In this document: piece after piece, positions 9,801 through 16,678 of the stretch
How positions within the stretch are numbered: position 1 is the stretch's first letter
Layout: the number at the start of each line of letters is the position of its first letter
Source of the DNA: CAYNFH01 sp964396385
GTDB taxonomy: Bacteria; Armatimonadota; Chthonomonadetes; Chthonomonadales; CAJBBX01
Assembly: GCA_964396385.1 (NCBI GenBank)
Contig: CAYNFH010000078.1
Location: 1-25,589 of the forward strand
DNA: 25,589 nt
Direction of reading: 5' to 3'
Notes under the pieces: model-generated
The model's input: the letters and a program-made list of their open reading frames with translations, nothing else
Databases searched by the model: none
What the model was told of the DNA's origin: nothing
Made by a program: the position numbers and the translations under genes

Positions 9801-9927
9801 GAGCTTCGTAGTAGATGCCACCGTCATACCGGGCCGCACCTACCACTATCGCGCCCGCACGCTGGACTACTTTGGCAACGTGTCCGAACCCTCGGCCGAA
9901 GTCGTAGTCTCCGTGCCGAAGAAGTAG
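6838..9927 (+). CDS. Secreted fibronectin type III-like multidomain protein
   Basis: 1029 residues starting 11 bp after the preceding stop; AGGAG (6825-6829) overlaps that TAG. The signal peptide MLRHLYRSIVLTALLAGAASG probably ends before QGAG. Several FN3-like modules can be seen by their W-x-x-x and Y-R-V-Y/R-I-Y strands: RLRWQV...GFNVYRVEGG at about 45-70, a module from about 286 (PVAPEGLKATQL...VALYWNHP...YRVLRVDP), one from about 404, one from about 600 (LLTLSWNHSSEP...FTYRVYRQ), one from about 750, and a final one to the C-terminus (RTYHYRARTLDYFGNVSEPS). The first module is interrupted by a roughly 160-residue Ala/Arg-rich segment, and a later one carries a charged helical insert containing EEADEQQQQADAWAKK. 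FN3 modules mediate protein or glycan binding at the cell surface. No enzyme domain is visible. Confidence 0.88.
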   Translation: MLRHLYRSIVLTALLAGAASGQGAGAPEPYLFRAATATVGGKPEVRLRWQVTEGWIPDGRGFNVYRVEGGRRIGPLNGGAPISVHPELASPPPAARRVRIGGAGPVSAAGSALDFRATLALARQSVPGATQRELFQMLPQGRPVASASAVFDAMAAKIRALRSMPGPALPPAAFRQQVLEEPVVRDYVRRILGVRVGGAAGPAARMPMRLAAGSREAQIASIRRARTTLLVGALTHDDLGQALGLRYTDSAVVPGATYHYVLAFVDPAGKESEVAHTDLVAGHDAQPVAPEGLKATQLDADTVALYWNHPTVQQQNDLLLPSYRVLRVDPHSPMGTPLNDKPLLDSALHSGAPGSGEVLEPYIKFRDGAAPVGALTYRVTMVDAFGRESAPASVAVTVADWHTPAPPVHVYTALPAGAPGPVVEWTAAPNPDALYRIYRIDTEQALRGADRPQLITAAPTHGDPVKRPVVGKGARAEHADVADLSFTDAAAPPDHYYRYLVTAVYARNGLDSSPTISPVVGVPLAAPPASPTGLTSRFTAGPSSPVEIRPGETSLPHVGLSTGRAGALHLQARTRRVASIQPAVPVHAEAEPPRFGGLLTLSWNHSSEPGQPFTYRVYRQLQELPHPAIVSAPLAVAGIPIVSLKNRAVSSAAGIRPAAGGRTSAAPPAAPSVARISSAAMRTVLNAAAATHSTGNAVTLVGEVKDATTIVDHLPPAQSLPYRYWVVPVTRWGVEGKPAQFDVRIEPTLDPTAPGLVSAGPDPDHRDHILLTIHANLQDEDVVKYHVYRFEVAPLFTYAPDSSTHTAGGGTGKLPTTAGSQEEADEQQQQADAWAKKHPRRVIAVESAMELLAREKLAGDLSPASKTLVSQLQTFSNYKEIVIPGKLPAVVDHPETAGETQMVDTTVEPLHDYAYRIVAENSRGLLSPPSDYLDARPDKISAAPPDLKLSSVSSRSALLGVFAEHGLTVLERAVGGGPFVTLEGPSALSFVVDATVIPGRTYHYRARTLDYFGNVSEPSAEVVVSVPKK

Positions 9928-10156
9928 ACCTGGCCGTGCAGGCGTAGCGTAAAGGAGCCGTGGAGGTGAGCTGAAAGACGGGGGAACTACAGCGCTACAG
10001 AACAAGGAGACCGGGCGGGGAGAGCGCCGCATCATCGGCTGCTTCCGCGCAGCTTTTCGGCGGCTACCTATCGGGAACCAGAAACATGAAAAGGCTTAAA
10101 CTGTTGGCGCCTACTACAGAGCTAGACGCTCGTCCCTGACTAAGAAAGGAACCATC
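9928..10156. other. Intergenic region with no recognisable element
   Basis: This 229-bp gap is long for the block and may hold a promoter for the 412-aa protein. I compared it by eye with the c-di-GMP-I riboswitch consensus because of its GGCTACC and GGGAACC words and found no consistent match. AAAGGA at 10145-10150 is the ribosome binding site of the next gene. Confidence 0.4.
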
Positions 10157-11395
10157 ATGCAGGACTCATCGCAGGACGCCCTCGCTCGCCTGGAGCGCGC
10201 CGAGCGCCGGTTTCGGCTGCTGTGCGGGTTAGCTCTCGCCCTCCTGGTCACAGGTGTATTGATATTCTCGCATCCCACCGCGAGCGCACAGAACGGTAAC
10301 GGACTTGCGCAGCGCGTCGCCGCCCTGGAGTCAAGAGTCTCCAACCTGGAGACCGCGCTCAACAACGAGATCGCACGGGCTGAGGGAGCGGAAGGCGCGC
10401 TGACCAACAGCCTGGGCACCGAGATCGCCAACCGCAAACAAGGAGACGCCGCTACGCTCCGCGTGGCCGATTCCTATACGGATCTGGAGACGAACCGGGC
10501 AAAGGCGGTCGAATCCGCACTGGATGCGCGGGCCGGCACGCTTGAAAAGAAGACCCAGTTCATCTTCGTCGCGCCGGATGATACGACAGGATCGACGGAC
10601 ACTTATTTCATCGGCACCAACGTGCACATCTTGAACGGGCTGCGCGCGACGAACGGCCGCCCGGACAATCCGGGCGATGTCAGCGGTGACGGCACCATAG
10701 TGAACGGGCTGGGCAACCTCATCATCGGCTACAACGAGACACCGAGCAGGCTGGGACACGGGGAAGCTTCGTCTACGGCCCTCCGCACCGGCTCGCACAA
10801 CCTTATCGTCGGCGCGGGCCACGACTACACCTCGTACGGCGGAATCGTAGTCGGGTACATCAACCAGATCTACAAACCAGGCGCTTGCATCAGCGGCGGG
10901 ACTCTCAACAAGGCGAAGGGCCCATTCAGTTCGGTGAGCGGCGGGCAGCACAACCAGGCAGAAGGCATGTACGCCGCGATCAGCGGCGGCGAGTCCAACG
11001 TTGCGGACGGTTCCAGCTCCTCCATCAGCGGCGGGACGAGCAATTACGCAAACGGCCAATTCTCCTCCGTCAGCGGCGGATGGGCCAATCAGGCAACCGG
11101 CGAATCCTCCTCCAACAGCGGCGGAGCGCATAACCGGGCGGCGGGCGCCAATGCCGCGATCAGCGGCGGCGACGGGAATCTCGCTGCCGGTACCGCCTCC
11201 TCTGTCAGCGGTGGCGCGTTCAATACCGCTGCCGGCGATGAATCCATAATCAACGGCGGCACATTTAACTCCGCCAGCGGACTGTTGGCCACTATCGGCG
11301 GAGGCCGCGGTCTGTTTGCCATCCACGATTATCAGTGGTCGGCCGGCAGCGAGGGGCACAATGCCTACCTCGACGGGCTCTTTTCGTCGCCATAG
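10157..11395 (+). CDS. Exported coiled-coil / YadA-head-like beta-roll protein
   Basis: 412 residues; ATG six bases after AAAGGA. A basic, helical N-terminus of about 20 residues precedes a hydrophobic segment (LLCGLALALLVTGVLIF, about 21-38) ending in TASAQ, either a cleavable signal or a type II anchor. A coiled coil follows at about 50-85 (RVAALESRVSNLETALNNEIARAE). The central part (about 190-245) has NLIIGYNE and SHNLIVGAGHDYTSYGGIVVGYINQI, typical of beta-helical folds. Residues 246-380 are nine consecutive 15-residue repeats of pattern SGGxxNxAxGxxSSI/V, like the left-handed beta-roll of YadA-type trimeric heads. Unlike a trimeric autotransporter there is no C-terminal beta-barrel anchor; the protein ends shortly after the repeats. 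A trimeric surface stalk or adhesin is likely by analogy. Confidence 0.87.
   Translation: MQDSSQDALARLERAERRFRLLCGLALALLVTGVLIFSHPTASAQNGNGLAQRVAALESRVSNLETALNNEIARAEGAEGALTNSLGTEIANRKQGDAATLRVADSYTDLETNRAKAVESALDARAGTLEKKTQFIFVAPDDTTGSTDTYFIGTNVHILNGLRATNGRPDNPGDVSGDGTIVNGLGNLIIGYNETPSRLGHGEASSTALRTGSHNLIVGAGHDYTSYGGIVVGYINQIYKPGACISGGTLNKAKGPFSSVSGGQHNQAEGMYAAISGGESNVADGSSSSISGGTSNYANGQFSSVSGGWANQATGESSSNSGGAHNRAAGANAAISGGDGNLAAGTASSVSGGAFNTAAGDESIINGGTFNSASGLLATIGGGRGLFAIHDYQWSAGSEGHNAYLDGLFSSP
10892..11296 (+). repeat. Nine 45-bp in-frame repeats encoding 15-residue beta-roll units
   Basis: Nine units with no length variation, each beginning AGC GGC GG (SGG; the eighth NGG follows ATAATC). 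The Asn at position 6, the Ala at 8 and the Gly at 10 of each unit are the most constant residues. DNA similarity is highest at the AGCGGCGG word, so expansion by recombination is possible. Confidence 0.9.
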
Positions 11396-11425
11396 CTGGC
11401 GGGCAAGCCGCACAAAGGGTGTCCT

Positions 11426-14314
11426 ATGATGATGATTCACTCAGCCTCCTCCCGCCTGTTCGGCTGTATCATTGCGAGCCTTGTGTTGAGCGCGCTCTCT
11501 CCGTTGTCGGCGCAGGCCGCCGGGCTCAATCGGAGAGGTGAGGATGGCGCGGCGACCCTGCTCCAGCAGGCCTATGCCGCGCTGCAAGGACCGCTCAAGA
11601 TCGGCGCTCCTATGGGGGGAATCCAGACGCTGCCGGCGAGGTCGCTCCTGGCGCTCCAGTTCTTTCACTCCCGCTATACGGACGCCTATGTATCCATCGA
11701 GGTATCTGAGCCCGCGTTCGTATGGGTTTGCGTACCGAATGTATCGCTGCGGGATCCGTCCGTGATCGACCATGCGATCAGCGAGGCGATAAAGCCGGAT
11801 GCGGATAAGGAAAAGAAGGGGAAGAATCGCCCTGCCCCACCACCGAGCACGCCGCTCAACTACTACTGGTACGAGTATGAGCTCCTGCCGGACGGAACAT
11901 TCGTGCCGGTCAAGCAGCCGCTGATGGCGTTCAGCCCCTACCCGACAGCAGACGGATCGATCGACGTGCTGAGGAAACCGGACGATTGGGCGGGACCTTA
12001 CCACAACTCCTACGACACCGAGACGGTGATCGTCCAGAACCTGTTCCAATGGCGGGACGGCCCCCCGCACTGGAGCCCGGTCTTGCTCGCGGGCCTGACG
12101 CCGAGCGGCCCCGACCTCCACGATGCGATGCAGGACCTGCACGCGGGGGACCGCGCCAAAGCGGTCAACTGGCTTAACACCGTCGCCCGGCCCCAAAACC
12201 AGCCCGGCTGTACAGGGACCCATTTCAAGGTAGACGTGGACTACGTCATCGGCTCTTCGACCGTATACCAACAGGACTTTCCGAGGGGTTACACCGAGCG
12301 GGCCATGAAGCAATGGGAGCCGGTCACTCTGAGGGGCGTGATTCTGCTCGCACACTACCCGGACCCGCCAGGCGACTTTGTGCTGGATCACACAGACGGC
12401 TACAGCGACGGCCACAGAGCGCCTCACCGCACCCTCAGCGATGTTTTGTCGGATTCCATTTTTTCCATAACCAATTTCCACCTCCCGGGCGAGAGCGACT
12501 TTGCCTGGTCTGACCCCGCTTGGCCCAGGCTCGACTGGGACATGCACGTGCTGGCAGATCCGGACGTGAACTACCTGACCTCGGAAGTGCGCCGAGACGT
12601 GGGGGTCGAGATAGAGCACTTCGCCCTGGAGTCCGACGCGGGCGATCGCCAGCGTTTCTTCCCCCAGAGCTACGAATGGCTGCAGGCGACCGGCCGATGG
12701 GCCGTAGACTGCGGCCATGAAAAGTACACGGAGATACATCCGGCCGAGATGCTGGTCTCCAGTGCTCCAGCCGCCGAAGGGGGCGTCCGGGCGAAGGTGC
12801 TGGCGACGGGCGCGTGGATCGGCGAACCGCTGAGTTTCGTTGTCTATCCGCCTCCAAGGGGTTCCGTTGCAGATTCGATGGATTTCTCGGTTGAAGACAA
12901 GACCGAGGTGGGGTGCCATCTGGAAGTGACCCCCTGGCCGAAGGTGGCCCCGAACCATCTCGTCTGCACCATCACGTCCACCAATAGCGATAGTCCACTC
13001 ATTTACTACACAGGCATGGTGGGGATGACCCCGCAGCGGCGGCTCCAGGCCGTGGTCAAGTGCGCCTGGAGGCGCCCAATGGCCAACGTGCATGGGACGG
13101 TGACTGCCGGCCCAGCAAACCAGCCCGCCCGTGGCGCCGCGGTCTACTATCGCTCCGCAATGAACGGACCCGAAAGCTACGGTATCGGCTGGTCTTCTGT
13201 GCCGACACGCGACGACGGCAGCTTCTCGCTCACGGTCCCCGCCGGCTCCTACTGGATCCGTCCCGCTGGGCCTGGATACGACTTCTCCGGCGTGCCGGCG
13301 AGCGCGCTCTTCTCCGCCTCTGCGGCCACACCACTGGTCTACCGCGGCGCATACGAGCGCTATTCGTCAGGCCCGAGCGGTCCTTCAACAACTCCCTCCC
13401 CCGGCATCCCTGCAGGGAGACCCAGGATCGGCGGCGTCGCCGCGCCATCGAAGCCCGGTAGGCCCGGGATGCCCACCGTACGCGCCGATGTGCAGAGCCA
13501 GTTCGGCAATAGGGCCGATACGCGCTTGCAGGAGATTGCGGACGCGGTCCAGGTCCAGGAAGGGCTGGCGCGCGAGGCCGTGAACGTGGCAGACGCAACA
13601 TACGGACTAAAGGGCGTCAATAGAAACGGCTTCGGCATGACAGACTCGGGAGACGTTGTCGTTCATGTCAGCGGCCTGGACGGCGACGACGGCAAGCCGC
13701 TCTTGGATCCCGCCAAGGTCAAGATCGTCGTGAGGCGCGCCGTCATCCGCGATCCCTCGGGACGCGTACTGTCCGTGTTTGATGCTCGCAGTTTTGCCGG
13801 CGCGCACGTGTCGCATGCGGTCGCCAATGCGCGGATCCACGCGCGATTGCTCGTGGGCGGCGACGTGATGGGATATCACCCTATCGACGAAACTTACGCC
13901 TTGACGGACGGGGACGGAGATGCCCACCTCCACTTTACCGCGGGGACCCATACCGAGCGGGTCCGTCTTCAGATTCAAGTAACCTACAACCCCTACAACC
14001 CATGGTTTACGCCCACCGTGCCGAAAGACCTTGGCCTGTACCAGCCCGCTCTCGCCGGTGACGACCTCGTTCCGCAGGTCCCGTATCGGTTTGCCATTCC
14101 GATTGGAACCGCATGGAAGCAGAGGTGGGAGGAGTTCGGCGAGGAGATCGACCGCGCCAGCGGCGTGGCGGCCACGATCGTCAGAGCGCATAAGAGCGGT
14201 GAACCGAGACTTAAGACACTGAGCGAGCCCCCGCCGTCTATTTCGGTTTTTCCGACCGGCATTCCAATCCAGCGCCCGCGCGCGGGCGGACCGGCGCCTC
14301 GCCTGCTCAGGTAA
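11426..14314 (+). CDS. Large secreted protein with carboxypeptidase-regulatory-like domain, function unknown
   Basis: 962 residues. AAGGG (11415-11419) precedes the ATG at 11426; two further in-frame ATGs follow directly. The signal peptide runs to about AQA (residue 32). Residues about 35-550 show no family I can name with confidence; a conspicuous block GRWAVDCGH...TEIHP lies around 422-437, with conserved-looking Cys/His/Glu residues that suggest metal binding or a structural site. Residues about 557-619 (VHGTVTAGPANQPARGAAVYY...DDGSFSLTVPAGSYWIRPAG) resemble a CarboxypepD_reg/prealbumin-like beta sandwich. A Pro/Gly-rich linker (about 640-690) leads to a C-terminal part that contains a TDGDGDAHLHF segment resembling an acidic calcium-loop. 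It starts 30 bp after the beta-roll gene and is the last gene before a strong palindrome. Confidence 0.85.
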   Translation: MMMIHSASSRLFGCIIASLVLSALSPLSAQAAGLNRRGEDGAATLLQQAYAALQGPLKIGAPMGGIQTLPARSLLALQFFHSRYTDAYVSIEVSEPAFVWVCVPNVSLRDPSVIDHAISEAIKPDADKEKKGKNRPAPPPSTPLNYYWYEYELLPDGTFVPVKQPLMAFSPYPTADGSIDVLRKPDDWAGPYHNSYDTETVIVQNLFQWRDGPPHWSPVLLAGLTPSGPDLHDAMQDLHAGDRAKAVNWLNTVARPQNQPGCTGTHFKVDVDYVIGSSTVYQQDFPRGYTERAMKQWEPVTLRGVILLAHYPDPPGDFVLDHTDGYSDGHRAPHRTLSDVLSDSIFSITNFHLPGESDFAWSDPAWPRLDWDMHVLADPDVNYLTSEVRRDVGVEIEHFALESDAGDRQRFFPQSYEWLQATGRWAVDCGHEKYTEIHPAEMLVSSAPAAEGGVRAKVLATGAWIGEPLSFVVYPPPRGSVADSMDFSVEDKTEVGCHLEVTPWPKVAPNHLVCTITSTNSDSPLIYYTGMVGMTPQRRLQAVVKCAWRRPMANVHGTVTAGPANQPARGAAVYYRSAMNGPESYGIGWSSVPTRDDGSFSLTVPAGSYWIRPAGPGYDFSGVPASALFSASAATPLVYRGAYERYSSGPSGPSTTPSPGIPAGRPRIGGVAAPSKPGRPGMPTVRADVQSQFGNRADTRLQEIADAVQVQEGLAREAVNVADATYGLKGVNRNGFGMTDSGDVVVHVSGLDGDDGKPLLDPAKVKIVVRRAVIRDPSGRVLSVFDARSFAGAHVSHAVANARIHARLLVGGDVMGYHPIDETYALTDGDGDAHLHFTAGTHTERVRLQIQVTYNPYNPWFTPTVPKDLGLYQPALAGDDLVPQVPYRFAIPIGTAWKQRWEEFGEEIDRASGVAATIVRAHKSGEPRLKTLSEPPPSISVFPTGIPIQRPRAGGPAPRLLR

Positions 14315-14346
14315 CCGGCGCAGTGGCGCGTGATGGCAATGCATTT

Positions 14347-14382
14347 CAGCAGGCCCGGAGGAGCGCTCCTCCGGGCCTGCTG
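14347..14382. terminator. Perfect 36-bp palindrome, probable terminator of the secreted-protein block
   Basis: The 18-base half CAGCAGGCCCGGAGGAGC is followed directly by its exact complement, giving a GC-rich stem of up to 16 bp with a small GCGC-centred loop. Only a short T-poor tail (TTATACT) follows, so intrinsic termination would be weak on sequence alone; the hairpin may also protect mRNA ends. TATACT at 14384-14389 could serve as a -10 element for the next operon. Confidence 0.65.
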
Positions 14383-14479
14383 TTATACTCATAGAAGGGA
14401 ACGCCCCACATTCCCGAAACTGCCTCCCCGGCCACACAGTATTACAGGCAGCCAGACATGCTCCGGCCTCCACGGCCGG

Positions 14480-14487
14480 AAGGAGAG
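14480..14487 (+). promoter_or_regulatory. Ribosome binding site that sets the membrane-protein start
   Basis: AAGGAGAG lies nine bases before the ATG at 14497. An upstream in-frame ATG at 14458 would put this site inside the gene and lacks a comparable site. Confidence 0.7.
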
Positions 14488-14496
14488 ACATTCGCG

Positions 14497-15039
14497 ATGG
14501 AGATCGACCATATTACCAGCGGCGACCTGATGACGGCAATCACGATCCTCATCGGAGTCGCCCTCAGCACCTGGGCAACCCTCATTACCTCCGCCCTCAT
14601 CTTCCGGCGCAAAGCGGAATATGCTCGCGGCTACTTTGAAAAGTCTCCCGGGATTTCCATCTTCCTGGGCATTGTAATAGGAGGCGTGAGCACGGGGATC
14701 GCGCTGGCCCTCCTCCAGGTTCCGAATCCCGCGGTCAAGCTCGCCGCGTGGGTGATGCTCTCGTCCATCGCCGCCATCGCGGCGCTGGGCGGCGCTGGGC
14801 TCGCCCTCCTGGCCGGCAGCCGCATCGAGAGCATGGAGAGCGGCAGTAACGGCTTCTCGGCCCTGGCCCGCGGCAGCGGATTGATGGTGCTGGTGGGCAT
14901 GGTGCCGTTCTTCGGCTGGTTCGCGTACATCCCGGTGGTCGTCCTCGCCTCCTTTGGCGCGGGGCTCCAGGCGCTGGTGTACCGCCCGTCCGCGGCCCCC
15001 AGTCTAAGCGGTCTGACTCCGGGAGGGAGTGCGCAATGA
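14497..15039 (+). CDS. Small multi-pass membrane protein of unknown function
   Basis: 180 residues from the ATG at 14497. Four hydrophobic segments can be seen: about 11-34 (MTAITILIGVALSTWATLITSALIF), about 50-69 (ISIFLGIVIGGVSTGIALALL), about 78-103 (LAAWVMLSSIAAIAALGGAGLALLAG) and about 124-155 (GLMVLVGMVPFFGWFAYIPVVVLASFGAGLQALV). The last resembles the C-terminal membrane helices of bactofilin-associated proteins, but I cannot assign a family. Its stop overlaps the start of the DUF1800 gene (ATGA), so the two are translationally coupled and may work together at the membrane. Confidence 0.8.
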   Translation: MEIDHITSGDLMTAITILIGVALSTWATLITSALIFRRKAEYARGYFEKSPGISIFLGIVIGGVSTGIALALLQVPNPAVKLAAWVMLSSIAAIAALGGAGLALLAGSRIESMESGSNGFSALARGSGLMVLVGMVPFFGWFAYIPVVVLASFGAGLQALVYRPSAAPSLSGLTPGGSAQ

Positions 15040-16628
15040 GGCTCGCCCGGCGCGACTGCCTCAAGGCGGGCGCGCTCGCCGGCGCCGGCGCGCTGCTCAC
15101 CGGCTGCGATGGCGTTATCCACCACTTTGTAGGGCCGGAGCCGCCTCAGTCGGTTAGTCTGCCGCCCGGCAACGTGGACCCGCTTGCCCGCCTGGTGAGC
15201 CGTGTCTCCTTCGGTACCGCCCCGGGAGAGCTTGAGCGGGTGGCGCGGATCGGCCCCGAAGCCTATGTGGACGAGCAGCTCGCCGCCGGCCGAGAGGAGC
15301 CCGCCTTCGTCCGCATGGCTCTGCACGGCAATCCGGCCCTCCACACGGACCCGGTGGAGCTGCATGACGAGCATATCAGCGACGTGCTCCGCCAGCTTCA
15401 GCAGGCCACCCTGCTGCTCGCGGTCTACAGCCCAAACCAGCTCCGCGAGCGGATGGTGGACTTCTGGTCCAACCACTTCAACATCTTTGCGCGCAAGGGC
15501 CATGGGGCCTACTACATCCCCACGGACGCGCGCGAGGTAGTCCGCGAGCACGCGCTGGACACCTTTCCGGACTTGCTCTACGCCTCCGCCCACAGTCCGG
15601 CCATGCTCGCCTACCTGGATAACCAGGTCAACAGGCGGGGCGTGGCCAACGAGAACTACGCCCGCGAGGTGATGGAGCTCCACACGCTGGGCCTGCACGG
15701 CGGCTACACCCAGAAGGACGTGCAGGAGGTCGCGCGCTGCCTCACCGGCTGGACCTGGGAGAACCGCTTCCTCCACTCCAAGGGCACCTTCCGCTTCGAC
15801 GAGAGCCTGCACGACTTCGGTAAGAAGACGGTCCTGGGTCACCGGATTCCCGCCACCCGCCCCGGCGCCACGGTCTACAACCACCGCCTCGGCAGGCGCA
15901 TCCCGGCGGGCCAGCAGGATGGGGAGACGGTGCTGGAGATCCTGGCGCACCACCCCGCCACCGCGCGCTTCATCTCCCGCAAGCTGTGCCGCCACTTCCT
16001 GGGTAGCGGCGAAGCCACGGAATCCGGCCACTCCGGCTCCGTCGTCCGTCCCCCGTCCTCCGTCACCGCGTCGGAGGAGCGCATGGCCGCCACCTATCTG
16101 CAGACCGGCGGCGACATCAAATCGATGCTCCGTCCGATGCTGCTTTCGGAAGAGCTGCGGTCGGGTCCGCCCCTCCTGAAGCGCCCGCTGGAGTTCATGG
16201 TCTCCGCTCTGCGCGCCCTGGCCGCCGATTCGGACTGCGGCCGCCACCTGCAGTTCCATCTCGCGCGGATGGGACAGCCGCTCTACCAGTGGCCGATGCC
16301 GGACGGCTATCCGGACAAGACGTCCGCGTGGACCGGCTCCCTGCTGGCGCGCTGGAACTACGCCTTCGCGCTCACCAGCGGGAGGATCAAAGGCACCACC
16401 GTCGATCCAACCGCGCTGGTGCGGATGGCGGGTCCCAGCACCGACACGGCCTGCGCCGACGCCCTCATGGGCCTGCTGCTCGGGCGCCGCGCGGATAGCG
16501 AGGAGCTCCGCTCCCTGCGGGATCGCCTTGCGAAGCACATCGCGCGCGCGCCTCGCCGCCAGGAGCTGCCCGCCCTCTCGGAGGCCGCCGCGCTGTTGCT
16601 CTCATCGCCACAGTTCCAATGGGCGTGA
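15036..16628 (+). CDS. DUF1800 family protein, Tat-type lipoprotein
   Basis: 530 residues; GGGAGGGAG at 15021-15029 precedes the ATG by six bases. The N-terminus MRLARRDCLKAGALAGAGALLTGC combines a twin-arginine pair with a lipobox (LTGC, Cys at 24), so this is probably a lipoprotein exported by Tat. The body has the family's hallmarks: LARLVSRVSFGTAPGEL, RMVDFWSNHFNIFARK, NENYAREVMELHTLG, and a C-terminal GHRIPA...ILAHHPATARFISRKLCRHF followed by a helical domain. DUF1800 genes typically sit directly upstream of DUF1501 genes, as here; their biochemical role is not established. Residues about 335-344 (SVVRPPSSVT) are encoded by a heptamer array and look like an insertion just after the RKLCRHFLG segment. 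Confidence 0.93.
   Translation: MRLARRDCLKAGALAGAGALLTGCDGVIHHFVGPEPPQSVSLPPGNVDPLARLVSRVSFGTAPGELERVARIGPEAYVDEQLAAGREEPAFVRMALHGNPALHTDPVELHDEHISDVLRQLQQATLLLAVYSPNQLRERMVDFWSNHFNIFARKGHGAYYIPTDAREVVREHALDTFPDLLYASAHSPAMLAYLDNQVNRRGVANENYAREVMELHTLGLHGGYTQKDVQEVARCLTGWTWENRFLHSKGTFRFDESLHDFGKKTVLGHRIPATRPGATVYNHRLGRRIPAGQQDGETVLEILAHHPATARFISRKLCRHFLGSGEATESGHSGSVVRPPSSVTASEERMAATYLQTGGDIKSMLRPMLLSEELRSGPPLLKRPLEFMVSALRALAADSDCGRHLQFHLARMGQPLYQWPMPDGYPDKTSAWTGSLLARWNYAFALTSGRIKGTTVDPTALVRMAGPSTDTACADALMGLLLGRRADSEELRSLRDRLAKHIARAPRRQELPALSEAAALLLSSPQFQWA
16039..16066. repeat. Heptanucleotide tandem array (CCGTCNN), in frame in the DUF1800 gene
   Basis: Four abutting 7-bp units: CCGTCGT, CCGTCCC, CCGTCCT, CCGTCAC, 28 bp in all. 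It is the complement type of the GACGGAG array at 25209-25290. Confidence 0.8.
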
Positions 16629-16667
16629 GTGGCGGAAGGTTGAAGGTTCAACTGCACCAATTGGAAC

Positions 16668-16671
16668 GGAG
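16668..16671 (+). promoter_or_regulatory. Ribosome binding site that sets the DUF1501 start
   Basis: GGAG seven bases before the ATG at 16679. An alternative ATG at 16619 overlaps the end of the DUF1800 gene but has no such site and would add 20 residues with no signal-like character. Confidence 0.55.
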
Positions 16672-16678
16672 ATGGCAG

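Noticed and set aside
9928..10156. A c-di-GMP-type riboswitch upstream of the beta-roll gene
   Set aside because: A few consensus-like words are present but the conserved core and stems cannot be placed.
10157..11395. A classical trimeric autotransporter adhesin
   Set aside because: The C-terminal barrel anchor is missing; only the head-like repeats and a coiled coil are present, so I call it beta-roll protein only.
14631..16538. A 635-codon antisense open frame opposite the membrane-protein and DUF1800 genes
   Set aside because: It spans two well-supported genes on the other strand, has no recognisable domain and no start signals.
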